From JASGKO01 sp049840595 (GTDB taxonomy: Bacteria > Verrucomicrobiota > Verrucomicrobiia > Chthoniobacterales > Chthoniobacteraceae), in NCBI GenBank assembly GCA_049840595.1, contig JASGKO010000027.1, positions 1-64,000 on the forward strand: 64,000 nt of DNA, written 5' to 3'. A program made the position numbers and the translations under genes. Below the pieces are notes generated by a model. The model worked only from the letters and a program-made list of their open reading frames with translations, ran no database searches and had not been told where the DNA came from. Positions 1 to 9,567 of this stretch are shown piece after piece. Each line of letters starts with the position of its first letter. Within the stretch, counting starts at the first letter, position 1.

Positions 1-358
1 TATGTGGCTGGCCTGACATTACGTATTGCTAAGGTTAATAGGGAAACACGATAGATCCGAACAGCACCTGGCCTGGACGGCAGCGCCCGCCACGCCCGCC
101 ACGGCCCGCCAGTTCGACGCGGCCACTGGCGCGGTCACGAAGGTCGTCATGGACACCCCGGCAGCGGCTACTACTCGGCCCCGACGGTGAAGTTGGCCTC
201 CCCGGCGTCCAGGCCACCGCGCTCACGCAGACCATCAACGGCCGCGTGACCGAAGTGCAGATCATCAACGCCGGAGTGCGAACTACAAGGCCGCCCCGGA
301 AATCAAGATCGCCGCCCCGGTCGATTTCAGCCTGGAGAAGGAAGAAGTCGAGAACCTG

Positions 359-2920
359 TTGCAGGACGGCTTCGGCAACATCCTGATCGGCCGCCAGGAC
401 GGCCGGCACGTCTTCTACTCCGCCGATGCCGGCTTCGTCGACGGCGTCACCCTCCGTGGCCCGCGTGAGGGCGGCTCGGTCGAGCTGGAAAACCTCCACA
501 GCAACAACGGCCCGGTCGTCGTCATCGGCTCCGGCCACACGCTGAACCTCACCAGCACCTCGCCCACCGTCGAAGGCACGTTCGTGGAAATCGACGACAA
601 CGTCGTCGTCCACAACAACGTCAATGCCGTCATCACCGGCACGACGGACTACGTCAGCGTCTTCGGCGCGGGCAAGGGCAAGATCGACGGCGTGGCCGGC
701 TCGCTCACGGAAAACCTGACGATCCAGGACGTCGGCAACATCCTCGTCACCGGCGCGATCGGCAGCGTCAATCCGATCCACGACCTCACGCTCAACAGTT
801 CGAACGCCGGCACGATCAACCTGCAGCAGAGCGTGACCATCGAAGGCGACCTCCACATCGTCAAAGGCGGCGACGTCAACTTCGGCGGCGACGTCAACAT
901 CGGCGGCAAGCTGATCATCGACGAGGGCGCGAACGTCAGCTTCGGCGGCACGCTCACCATCGGCAGCGACCTGACGATCACCAAGGGCGGCGTGGTCACG
1001 TTCGCCCGCAACGTCAGCGTCGGCGGCAAGGTCACCATCGGCGACCAGGCCAACCCGATGGCCGTCGAAGGCGTCACGTTCAGCCCTACCCGCCCGCCTC
1101 GATGCGGCCGGCCAGGTCAAGATTTACGCGGCCGACGACATCGTCTTCGGCAACCGCGTCGGCCAGTTCACGCAGCCGGCCGGCATCACGCTCTACAGCG
1201 AAACCGGCGACGTCAGCTTCCAGGCCAGCGTCAACACGCCGGCCGGAAATCTCGTGATCGCCAAGGCCCGCGACGCCACGTTCGCCCAGGAAGTCACGGC
1301 CGCCACGATCGACATCCAGAACGCCACCGGCAAGGCCCGCTTCGGCGCAGCACCATCGTCACGAACTCCGCCACCCTCACGGCCACGAGCCTGGTGCAGA
1401 TCAAGAACCGCTTCGACGTCAAAGTCGGCAGCCTTACGATCACCAGCGACGACGTCGACTTCGCCGGCGGCACCGGCTGGATCAACTACGTCGGCAACGG
1501 TGCGGGCACGTTCACGATCCGCCCGCGTTCACGCTCAGCCGCGACATCACGATCGGCTCGCCCAGCAGCATCTACAGCACCCTCGACGTCAGCGACGTCG
1601 ATCTCAACGCCATCGCCGGCAACTTCACCGAACTGGCGATCGGCAACGCCGCGGCCGGCACCGGCAGCGGTCACGATCGGCACGGTCGGCTCGCAGCAGG
1701 GCAACGGCGTCAGCCAGTTCCTGATGACCACCCGCGTCCACGGCGGCAGCATCCTCGTGCAGCAGGCCATCGATTCGGCCGCCGGCGCCGGCGACCTGCG
1801 ACTCGTCGCCCGCACCGGCAACATCGTCGTCAACGCCAAGGTCAACGGCACCGGCACCGAGCGCAACGCCAACGTCATCTTCCAGACCCTGGCCGGCAAC
1901 ATCCTGCTGAACCAGCCGGTCTACGCCACGAACACCGTGCTGGCGTACAGCGCCGGCAGCGTGGTCGAAGGCGACAACGCGTTCATCTCCGCCGACAAGC
2001 TCGGCGTGAACGCGGTCGGCCCGGTCACTCTGACCAACGCCGGCAACATCATCCGCACGCTGGCGATCAACACCGCCAACAGCACGATCGATTTCCGCAA
2101 CGACACGGCCTACTCGATCGGCACCGTCGACGTCGTCAGCGGCGTCAGCAGCGGTACCGCCACCACCACGCTCGCCAGCGTCGGCGGCACCGTCACGCAG
2201 ACCCAGCCGATCACGGCTGCCAACCTGCTGCTCAAAGGCACCGGCTCGACGTACACGCTGACCCTGCCGACGAACAACGTCGACGTCCTCGCGGCCGATG
2301 TCGGCACGCTGAGCTTCGTCGACGCCGACGACCTCACCGTCGGCACCGTGGGCGGCAAGAGCGGCATCGCCACCGTCGGCAACTGCACGCTGACGGCCGC
2401 CACGAACCTGCAGGTCAACCGTAACATCGCGACGACCACCGGCGACATCGTCCTGAAGGCCACTGCGGGCACGTTCACGCTCGACACCGCCGCCTCGCTC
2501 ACCGCCGGCGGCAGCGGCAAGGTGGCGATCGACTCTGACGGCGACATGACCGTCGGCAACGTCACGGCCGGCGGCGATTTCACGATCAACACGCCCGCCA
2601 GCTTCACGCAGCCTAACGGCACCGCGATGAGCATCGGCGGCAACGTCTCGATCACCGCCGTCCACGCCATCAGCACCGAGGTCATCACCACGCACGGCAA
2701 CGTGACCCTGCGGGCCGGCGACGACCTGCTGATCAACAACACGATCGACAGCCGCGGCACAATCGACGGCTCGTCCGTCCTCGGCGACGTGACGATGGGC
2801 ACGGCCGGCCGTGCGGTTGCGAAGAACGACGTCGAGTTCGTCGCCGCCGTCGACGCCACGATCGATTCGGTCACCGCCCTGGGCAACGTGCGGTCGAAGC
2901 CACCGGCCCGGTCGTCGTGA
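359..2920 (+). CDS. Readable N-terminal block of the giant beta-helix surface protein
   Basis: This is the longest block in one frame. It is open for 853 codons, but it leaves the correct register at about 1085-1350 and 1525-1665, where the translation turns Arg/Pro-rich and the repeat continues in another frame. Residues 150-230 contain tandem strands (GGDVNFGGDVNIGGKL and similar), as expected of a right-handed beta-helix. The listed start is only the first start codon in this frame; real coding sequence continues upstream. Treat it as part of the 56-6485 gene, not as a separate gene. Confidence 0.6.
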   Translation: MQDGFGNILIGRQDGRHVFYSADAGFVDGVTLRGPREGGSVELENLHSNNGPVVVIGSGHTLNLTSTSPTVEGTFVEIDDNVVVHNNVNAVITGTTDYVSVFGAGKGKIDGVAGSLTENLTIQDVGNILVTGAIGSVNPIHDLTLNSSNAGTINLQQSVTIEGDLHIVKGGDVNFGGDVNIGGKLIIDEGANVSFGGTLTIGSDLTITKGGVVTFARNVSVGGKVTIGDQANPMAVEGVTFSPTRPPRCGRPGQDLRGRRHRLRQPRRPVHAAGRHHALQRNRRRQLPGQRQHAGRKSRDRQGPRRHVRPGSHGRHDRHPERHRQGPLRRSTIVTNSATLTATSLVQIKNRFDVKVGSLTITSDDVDFAGGTGWINYVGNGAGTFTIRPRSRSAATSRSARPAASTAPSTSATSISTPSPATSPNWRSATPRPAPAAVTIGTVGSQQGNGVSQFLMTTRVHGGSILVQQAIDSAAGAGDLRLVARTGNIVVNAKVNGTGTERNANVIFQTLAGNILLNQPVYATNTVLAYSAGSVVEGDNAFISADKLGVNAVGPVTLTNAGNIIRTLAINTANSTIDFRNDTAYSIGTVDVVSGVSSGTATTTLASVGGTVTQTQPITAANLLLKGTGSTYTLTLPTNNVDVLAADVGTLSFVDADDLTVGTVGGKSGIATVGNCTLTAATNLQVNRNIATTTGDIVLKATAGTFTLDTAASLTAGGSGKVAIDSDGDMTVGNVTAGGDFTINTPASFTQPNGTAMSIGGNVSITAVHAISTEVITTHGNVTLRAGDDLLINNTIDSRGTIDGSSVLGDVTMGTAGRAVAKNDVEFVAAVDATIDSVTALGNVRSKPPARSS

Positions 2921-5149
2921 ACGACGCCGTCAGTGCCGGCGGCAACGCCAGCCTCACGTCGGCCAACGGCGTGACCGTGAAGGCCGCTGTCAGCACCACC
3001 AATGGCGACCTGACGCTCGGCACCAACGCCGGCACGATCGCCACCACCGCCGGCGGCACGCTCTCGGCCGGCGGGAACCTCAGCGTGGTCGCCCCGGACG
3101 CCGTCGCGATCAACGACGACGCCGCGGCCAAGGGCACGATGCTCATCAAGGCCACCGTCGGCGCGGTCGAAGTCGCCGTCGACGCAAAACTGACCACCAG
3201 CCGCACCGGCGCGATGACAATCACCGCAGGCACCGACGTGGCGGTTGGCAACGTCGCCGCGGGCGGCGACCTCACCGTCACCGCCGGCGACGACTTCGCC
3301 ATGCACGACAACACCACGATGACCGTCCACGGACAGCGACGGGCGTCGTCAGCAGCGGCGACCTGGCGCCGAGGCGATCAACGGCCGCGGCAATGTTACA
3401 CTGCGGACCGGCCACGCCCTGATGCTGAACGCCGCGGTCGAAAGCCACCGCGCCACGCTCGACGCCAAGTCGCTCCGCGACGACGTGTCGATCGGCCAGC
3501 ACTGCCAGTCTTGCAGCCGGCGGTGACCTGACGCTCACGTCAGCCGCCGACCTGACGGCCGACAAGATTACCGGCACCGGCGTCACCCGCATCACCGCGG
3601 CCGGCAGCGTGCTGCTGAACGACGCGGTCGCCACGTTCGGCGGCAACCTGTCCATCAAGGCCACCAACGGCGCGATCGTCGCGGCGGCCAACGGCACGGT
3701 TGCGGCCGACGGAGCCGGCAACGTCTCGCTCGAGTCGCACACCGACACGACGATCGCCACCGTCACCACTGGCAGCGGCAACCTCACCGCCATCACCGGC
3801 GGGGCGTTCACGATGCCGGAAGGCGGCATCTTCACCGTCGGCGGCGCGACCACCATCGCCGGCGGCACCGACGCTGAGCGTCGAGGCCGTCAACAGCACC
3901 GGCAACATGACGCTCCGCGCCGGCGACGGCCTGTCGATTCAATGCGGCCCTTGTAGAGCCGTCACACGATCGACGCGGCGGCGGCCGACGGCAGCATCTC
4001 GATGGCGGCCGACAGCAGCATCACCGCCGTCAACAATGTCGTGCTGACGTCGAGCGACGACGTCTCGATGGCCATCATCACGGCCGGTGGCAGCGTGACT
4101 GTCGAACGCGGCCGACCAACTCGCCATTGGCGACGACGTGGCCGCCAACGGCGACGTCACGCTCATCACCACCGGCGGCGCGATCACCACGGCCGTCGAT
4201 GCGACGGTCGTCTCGGCGAACGGGGCGGTCGGCATGCGGTCGGGCGGCCAGTTGCAGGCCCGCACGATCGAGGCCGCGACGAACGTCGGCCTCGTCGGCC
4301 GCGCCGGCGTCGGCCTCTCGGGCAACGTCACGGCGAAGGCCGGCACGCTCAGCATCACCACCGCAACGGCGACGTGGCGATGCTGGCCGGCACCACGGCG
4401 ACCTCGGGCAAGCAGGCGGGTCTCCCGCCGCCGCGGGCCGCGTCGCGCCATCGGCACGGTCAACGCCGGCGGCATCGCCGTCGTTGCCGGAGCCGACTCG
4501 GTCTTCCAGGGCGTCATCACGTCGACTAACGGCGGGGCCGTCACGACGAACATCACCGGCAAGCTAGAGCAACATCAACGAAGGCGCCGACATCGTCAGC
4601 ACCGGCGTGGTCACCGTGGCCGCCACCGGCGGTGTGATGACCGCCGCCGACATCAGCACCGGCGGCACGGCCGTCACGTTCAAGTCGGCCCTGCTGCTCG
4701 GCGACAACGTCGCCATCAGCACCGGCAAGCGTGGCGACGGCACGATCACGTTCGAAAACCCGTCGATGGCAACTACGCCCTGGCCCTCAAGAACCCGCAG
4801 GACATCGTCTTCGCCGGCAACGTCGGCCAAGCCGACAAGCTGCGGTCGATCGAGGTCGTGAACGCCCGCAACGTGAACCTGAACGCCCGCGTCACGGCCG
4901 GCTCGATCACGCAGGACAACGGCACCGGCACGACGACGTTCGCCGGCCAGATCGCGGCGCTCGACGCCGCGGGCGTGGCGGTGAAGACGGCGGCCGTCCG
5001 CGTCAGCGGTTCGCTCGCCACGTCGGCCAACGGCGCAGCCGACGAAGCTCACGGCCGGCAGTGTCCGGCTGACCCGCACCGCCCGCGTCAGCAGCGGTGG
5101 CGAGTTCAGCGCGACGGCGAACGAATTCGTCGGCGACGACGGCTACCGC

Positions 5150-6232
5150 GTGAGCGTCGACAACGGCCGCAACCTCATCCTGACGGCCGACGTGCTGACG
5201 CTCGGCTCGAAGGCCGACGGCCTGGCCGGCACGGGCTTGGTCGTGCTGCAGCCGATGAGCGACGCGACCGCGATGAGCCTCGGCCAGACCGGCACGACGT
5301 TCGACGTCACGGCCGACGAGGCCAACACGCTGTCGGCGAACTTCTCGAAGGTCATCGTCGGCCGCGGCCAGGACGCCGACTTCGACAGCGGCTCGAACGG
5401 CAACAACGCGGTGACGATCGGCACGATCGCCTTCAAGTCGCCGTTGAGCGTGCGGGCGAACGGCGCGGCCGGCACGATCAACGTGAACGGCACGCTGGCC
5501 AGCGGCATCCGTGGCGGCCACCTCTCGCTGACGGCCGGCGGCGACGTCAACGTCAGCGGCACGGTGCGGGCGGCCCGCAGCGGCAACGTCAATATCGCGT
5601 CCGACGTGGACAGCAACGGCCGCGGCATCGTTCGCGTCAGTGGCACGGAGCGGGCATCGATCTCGACCCGGAGCGGCAACGTCACCATCGTCGGCCCGAG
5701 CGTCCGCGTCGGCAGCGACACGGCCGCCGCTTCGATCGCGACGAGAAACGGCACGGTGCAACTCGGCACGTACAGCCGTCGCGGCTCGGTGGTCGTCGCC
5801 AACGGCAAGACCACGATCGACGGGGCGAACATCGTCATCGCAGCCGGCACGGACGGAACGGTCAACCCGTCGTACGTCCACCTGGAAGGCACCTACAACG
5901 CCACCGGCGGCGTGCGGGTGGCGGCCGGCTACGACGCGGAACTGGTCAACGCCCGCCTCGTCGGCGACACCGGCGTGAACGTCTCCGCGGCGAACGACCT
6001 GACGAGCAACAACGCCACGCTCGTCGCCCGCACCGGCAGCGTGCAGTTCAAGGCCGACAGCGACGGCGACAAGAACGGCACGGCCACACCGGTCGACACG
6101 CGGGTCAGCCAGCCGGGCTCGATGGTGCTGCGGACGCGTGTGAACGAGACGCGTCTGCCGGCGACCATCGTGCCGGGCTCGCGCGCGGCGAAACGTACGT
6201 GGTCGTGGGCAACGATTCCGCCCAGAGCGTGA
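5150..6232 (+). CDS. Readable C-terminal block of the giant beta-helix surface protein
   Basis: This 1.1-kb stretch has no frame break until about 6185. It gives the cleanest view of the repeat: GGHLSLTAGGDVNVSG, SGNVNIASDVD, SGNVTIVGPSVRVGSD and similar units of about 18-25 residues. After 6185 the protein continues in the next frame with GETYVVVGND and then in the third frame to the stop at 6485. It is a fragment of the larger gene; the ATG at 5150 is internal and is not a real start. Confidence 0.6.
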   Translation: MSVDNGRNLILTADVLTLGSKADGLAGTGLVVLQPMSDATAMSLGQTGTTFDVTADEANTLSANFSKVIVGRGQDADFDSGSNGNNAVTIGTIAFKSPLSVRANGAAGTINVNGTLASGIRGGHLSLTAGGDVNVSGTVRAARSGNVNIASDVDSNGRGIVRVSGTERASISTRSGNVTIVGPSVRVGSDTAAASIATRNGTVQLGTYSRRGSVVVANGKTTIDGANIVIAAGTDGTVNPSYVHLEGTYNATGGVRVAAGYDAELVNARLVGDTGVNVSAANDLTSNNATLVARTGSVQFKADSDGDKNGTATPVDTRVSQPGSMVLRTRVNETRLPATIVPGSRAAKRTWSWATIPPRA

Positions 6233-6509
6233 CCGGCGTCGCCACCGTGTACGTCTACGCCAGCGACGACGGCGAGCTGACGACGGCAGCGACCGCGTGA
6301 TCGGCTACGTCCGCAAGAAGCTGACGCTGGCCGCCGGCGAGACGGCGACGCTGAAAGTGCTGCTGCGTCTGCCGAGCGACCTGGCCACCGGCCGCTACCG
6401 GCTGGTCGCCGAGGCGATGCCGTACGGCACGGCGGGCAGCGGCAACGTGAGCAGCGGCGACGCGTTCACCGTGACGGCCGCGTAAGGCGACGACGAGCCC
6501 CAATATGAC

Positions 6510-6553
6510 AGCCGGCCCGCGAGATCACTCTCGCGGGCCGGCTGTTTCGTTCA
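6510..6553. terminator. Strong hairpin terminator between convergent genes
   Basis: A perfect 15-bp stem (6510-6524 with 6529-6543) closes a 4-base loop and is followed by TGTTTCGTTC. It lies 25 bases after the surface-protein stop and before the convergent aminotransferase, so it probably ends transcription from the left and perhaps from both sides. Confidence 0.75.
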
Positions 6554-6576
6554 GCAATAAAGGTCGGTCGAAGGCC

Positions 6577-6652
6577 GGGTGCCACGGTACGGTACGCCGT
6601 GCCGTGTCTGCGTTCGGGCCAGCACGGCACGGCGTACCGTACCGTGGCACCC
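6577..6652. repeat. Perfect 30-bp inverted repeat with 16-base loop
   Basis: Arms 6577-6606 and 6623-6652 are exact reverse complements. They sit between the surface-protein terminator and the 3' end of the aminotransferase. The arm is itself internally repetitive (GGTACGGTACG). It resembles the GTGCCAC-type palindromes scattered between genes in planctomycete genomes, though that comparison is from memory. It could act as a terminator for the minus-strand gene or be a mobile palindromic element. Confidence 0.8.
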
Positions 6653-6679
6653 GCAAGTTCACACTCGACCGCCGATGCT

Positions 6680-7795
6680 CTACGCGAGCGAGCAGCACGT
6701 CGCAGCCGCGGGCGAGCTTTTTCGTCGGTCGTGGCGTAGCTGATGCGGAAGTGCGTGTCCTGCTTGCTGAAGACGTTGCCGGGGATGATCAGCACGTTGT
6801 TGGCGATCGCCTTCTCGACGAACGCGCTGGCCGTCTGCCCGGCGGGGGCTTTCGGGAAAACGTAGAACGCGCCGCCGGGGCGGACGATCTCGAATTTGTC
6901 TTTGAGCTGATTGAAAACGAGGTCGCGCTTGGCGGTGTAGGCGTTGACATGGCCGCTCATGTCGACGTCGAGGGCGGCGAGCGCGGCGTCCTGGAACGGG
7001 CTGGGTGCGCAGACGAACGTGTACTGCTGCAGCTTGGTCATCTGGGCAACGACTTCGGGTTGGCCATAAACGTAGCCGACGCGCCAGCCGGTCATCGCGT
7101 GGCTCTTGCTGAAGCCGCGGAGGACGACCGTGTTTTCGTAGAGCGACAGGGGCGAGTAGACGTCGGGCTTGCCGTCGTACAGGAACGGCTCGTAGATCTC
7201 GTCGCTGAGGATCAGCAGGTCGTACTTCTTCGCCACGGCGACGGCGGCGCGCACTTTCCTCGGGCGACATGACCGTGCCGGTGGGATTGCTCGGGCTGTT
7301 GAGGATCAGCAGCTTGGTCTTCGGCGTGATGGCCGCCTCGACCTTGTCGGCGGGGAAGCGGAAATCGGGGTAGCTGTCCACGACCACGGGCACGCCGCCG
7401 ACGAGGCTGAGCAGGTGCTTGTACATGACGAAGTACGGGTCGAGAAAGATGACCTCATCGCCCGGGTTCACCACGGCCATGATCGCGAGCAGCAGCGCGC
7501 CGCTGACGCCGCTGGTGATGAGCACGTCGCCGACGTCGCGGCCGTACTCTTTCGTCAGGTCGGCCCGCAGGCGTTCGCGGAGCGGCGAGATGCCTTGCGT
7601 GGGCGTGTAGCGGTTCTTGCCGTTGCGGATGGCGTCGATGGCGACGGCCTTGGCGGCGTCGGGCACGTCGAAGTCGGGCAGGCCGATCGAGAGGTTGATC
7701 GGGTCGGCCATCTTTGCGGCGAGGTCGAAGACCTTGCGGATGCCGCTGGCGTCGATGGCGTGGGCGCGGTCGGCGATGAAGGAACGGGTGGCCAT
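6680..7795 (-). CDS. Aspartate/aromatic-type aminotransferase (class I/II, PLP), frameshifted
   Basis: This fold-type I aminotransferase moves an amino group between an amino acid and a 2-oxo acid. The N-terminal half has LSIGLPDFDVP, the YTPTQGISPLRERL segment, a Gly-rich cofactor loop (TSGVSGALL) and NSPSNPTGTVMSPEE. The sequence then changes frame at about 7255 and continues with ILSDEIYEPFLYDG and GFSKSHAMTGWRVGY, whose lysine should carry PLP. A second break near 6735 precedes the end (FRISYATTDEK). Joined length is about 370 residues, normal for the AspC/DapL-like family. The start at 7795 (MATRSFIADRAHAI) is chosen because GAGG lies 7 bases upstream. Substrate is not determined. Confidence 0.85.
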   Translation of the reverse strand: MATRSFIADRAHAIDASGIRKVFDLAAKMADPINLSIGLPDFDVPDAAKAVAIDAIRNGKNRYTPTQGISPLRERLRADLTKEYGRDVGDVLITSGVSGALLLAIMAVVNPGDEVIFLDPYFVMYKHLLSLVGGVPVVVDSYPDFRFPADKVEAAITPKTKLLILNSPSNPTGTVMSPEESARRRRRGEEVRPADPQRRDLRAVPVRRQARRLLAPVALRKHGRPPRLQQEPRDDRLARRLRLWPTRSRCPDDQAAAVHVRLRTQPVPGRRARRPRRRHERPCQRLHRQARPRFQSAQRQIRDRPPRRRVLRFPESPRRADGQRVRREGDRQQRADHPRQRLQQAGHALPHQLRHDRRKSSPAAATCCSLA

Positions 7796-7894
7796 GATGA
7801 TCCTCGGCGGCAAGACGTGCGGACGACAAACGGCAGGGCCACGCGAATGGCCCTGCCGGTCGGAAATCTCTCGATCGAACGCGGGGCGTCCGGA

Positions 7895-8212
7895 TTACTT
7901 CTTGGCAGCGGCCTTGGCGGCGGGAGCGGCCTTGCCGGCGGCAGCCTTCGCGGCCGGGGCGGCTTTGCCCGCGGCGGCCTTGCCACCCGCGGCCTTGCCG
8001 GCCGGAGCGGCAGCGCCTCGGCACCTTCTTCCTTCTTCACCTTGCCGCCGACGACCAGCTTGCGGTTACCGACCTTCGGCAGGCCGAAGACGTTCTTGGA
8101 ATCGTCCCACTTGCCCTGACCGGCCAGGCGGGCGAGTCGCTCGCCGCGGGTCAGCACGTTGCGGTGACGCACCAGCGAACTGGCGCCTCTTCAGGCTCGG
8201 ATCCATCGACAT
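7895..8212 (-). CDS. Small basic protein (PVC small basic protein type) with Ala/Lys tail, frameshifted
   Basis: The start MSMDPSLKR continues, after restoring one G near 8188, as GASSLVRHRNVLTRGERLA. This matches my memory of the small basic protein family of Verrucomicrobia/Chlamydiae (TIGR04137), thought to be linked to ribosome or rRNA function. The conserved core ends at NRKLVVGGKVKKEEGA. A second missing base near 8020 leads into a low-complexity tail of GKAA/APAAKAA units ending in KK, like bacterial histone-H1-like tails. Total is about 106 residues. An AGAGG ribosome-binding site lies just upstream of the ATG at 8212. Family assignment is inference; nucleic-acid binding is likely from the charge. 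Confidence 0.65.
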
Positions 8213-8389
8213 TGCTCTAACCTCTTTGCAAAACGCGAGCCGGGCAGTGTAACGCCCGGTGGCAGTCCGTTCAACTGGTGTTCGGGCTGTCTAAACCGCG
8301 AATGAAGAATTTTTACCGTGCGGCAACGTGTCCTGAAACCGCGCCGATGGCCTCCTGTCGCGCTAAGGTTCCGGCGGGAAGGGAAAACT

Positions 8390-9063
8390 ATGACGACTCG
8401 AGTCTGGCCTGGCCGTCCGTATCCGCTTGGGGCAACGTTTGACGGTGCCGGCGTTAATTTTGCGATCTATTCCGAGCACGCCACGAAGGTGGAACTGTGC
8501 CTGTTCGACAGCGTTGATGCCGAGAAGGAATCGTGCCGCGTCGAGTTGAGAGAACACACCGACCAGGTCTGGCACGGCTATCTTCCGGAGTGCGAACCGG
8601 GCCAGCTCTACGGCTATCGCGTCCACGGGCCGTACGAGCCGCAGAACGGTCACCGCTTCAACCCGAACAAGGTGCTGCTCGACCCGTACGCCAAGGCGAT
8701 CGGCCGCACGCCGGTCTGGGACGACTCGCTGTTCGCGTACAAGGTGGGCCAAGACGACCTGAGTTATGACGAACGCGACAGTGCCCCGTTCGCCGCACTC
8801 GCCAGCGTGATCGACACCGCTTTCACTTGGGGCGACGACCGCGCCCGCGCACGCCGTGGCACAAGACGCTGATCTATGAAGCCCACGTCAAAGGCATCAC
8901 CGCTAACCACCCGGACATCCCGGAAGAAAAGCGTGGAACCTACGCAGGCATCGCCAGCGAGCCGTTCGTCGCCCACCTGAAAAAGCTGAACGTCACGGCG
9001 ATCGAGTTGCTGCCCGTCCACGCCCATCTGGACGACCGCGAACTTTTAGGATTTAAGATTTAG
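8390..9063 (+). CDS. glgX: Glycogen debranching enzyme GlgX, N-terminal third only, frameshifted and truncated
   Basis: MTTRVWPGRPYPLGATFDGAGVNFAIYSE is the usual opening of GlgX/isoamylase proteins, with the CBM48 domain following (YGYRVHGPYEP, GHRFNPNKVLLDPYAKAI). A one-base break near 8850 separates this from TLIYEAHVKG and TAIELLPVHAHLDDR, the first conserved stretch of the GH13 barrel. Family members run to about 700 residues; here the homology stops after DDREL at about 9045, where the sequence turns into AT-rich repeats and reaches a stop. The catalytic Asp/Glu residues are missing, so the product would be inactive. Either a repeat cluster interrupts the gene or the assembly joins two genomes here. 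The ATG at 8390 has GGAAGGG upstream. Confidence 0.85.
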
Positions 9064-9132
9064 CATTTAGCAAGGATTGAGAATGGCCTTCGGCAATTGG
9101 TAATGGGCAGCGGGCAGCGGGCAATCAGGACT

Positions 9133-9194
9133 CAACGCCAAAGGCGTTGTCTCATCCAGCCCAGGGTTGCGAGGAACGAGCTACCTTGGGAACC
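9133..9194. repeat. Dispersed repeat block, copy 1 (second copy inverted at 30531-30592)
   Basis: The 62 bases match the reverse complement of 30531-30592 at 57 positions by eye. Both carry CAACGCCA-x-GGCGTTG, then TCATCCAGCCCA and GAGGAACGAG, then CACCTTGGGAACC-like sequence. The two copies lie 21 kb apart in opposite orientation. Confidence 0.85.
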
Positions 9195-9321
9195 GGAGCC
9201 AAAAACAAACTTGAACCCTGCAGGGGTTCAAGCCCAGCCGCTCACGAAGGCTGGAGTATGTTGACGAATTGCAAAAGCTGGAGGTGAAATCCCAGGCCTT
9301 TGATCGCGGAACTTCCAAGCC

Positions 9322-9480
9322 GCGCTGTAGCCACGGCCCTGTGGGCCGTTGGGGAACGACGAAAATTCCGCAAAAAGCCTATTCCAAGGGGAGTGGTAAT
9401 TACGCCGCGATGTTTGGAAGAAAGCGGGTTTCCCATGGCGACTTCTTCCCCAACGGCCCACAGGGCCGTGGCTACAGCGC
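9322..9480. repeat. Inverted repeat, 35-bp perfect arms
   Basis: Arms 9322-9356 and 9446-9480 are exact reverse complements around an 89-base centre. Each arm contains a smaller palindrome, CGGCCCTGTGGGCCG. No transposase or open frame lies between, so it looks like a miniature palindromic element. Confidence 0.85.
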
Positions 9481-9567
9481 GAAGAGAGCATGGATCGCTT
9501 TCAGTGTCGGACAGAGCTGCGTGGAAATCCGGGTTAAAATTCAGTCCTTTTTACCCTGCTCACGGTT

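Larger units (their letters stand above)
56..6485 (+). pseudogene. Giant filamentous-haemagglutinin-like surface protein, multiply frameshifted, 5' end incomplete
   Basis: Across all three forward frames there is one continuous protein made of short repeats rich in Gly, Asn, Asp, Val and Thr (patterns such as GNVTL, AGDDL, GGNLS). This is typical of secreted beta-helix adhesin passenger domains. The N-terminal part (about 100-330) has repeats of the type GSGYYSAPTVK and YKAAPEIKIAAP. The last 62 residues (6297-6485) lack the repeat and form a compact domain ending in TAA at 6483-6485. Blocks in register are about 359-1085, 1350-1525, 1665-2890, 2917-3330, 3371-3500, 3522-3868, 3870-3945, 4002-4105, 4110-4365, 4420-4563, 4565-4770, 4775-5040, 5045-6185, 6187-6285 and 6290-6485. 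Each break is fixed by adding or removing one base, usually in a G/C run, so the natural gene is probably intact. Bases 1-55 are AT-richer with stops and do not fit. No signal peptide or anchor is visible. Function as adhesin or sheath protein is inferred. Confidence 0.75.
9064..9567. repeat. Gene-free stretch filled with dispersed palindromic repeats
   Basis: No gene is seen. It starts with AT-rich TTTAGxATTTAG runs, then holds a block shared with 30.5 kb, a CTTGAACCCTGCAGGGGTTCAAG palindrome (9210-9232, one mismatch-free core CCTGCAGG), and a long inverted repeat. The predicted proteins here are all repeat-derived shadows. It separates the planctomycete-like left part from the rest of the window. 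Confidence 0.7.

Noticed and set aside
35..1120. 361-residue minus-strand open frame
   Set aside because: Composition is Ala/Val/Asp/Arg-rich and it is antisense to the surface-protein repeat; GC-rich third positions make such frames open by chance.
1625..3330. Two long minus-strand frames opposite the surface protein
   Set aside because: They mirror the repeat on the plus strand, have no domain, and their codon use is that of an antisense frame.
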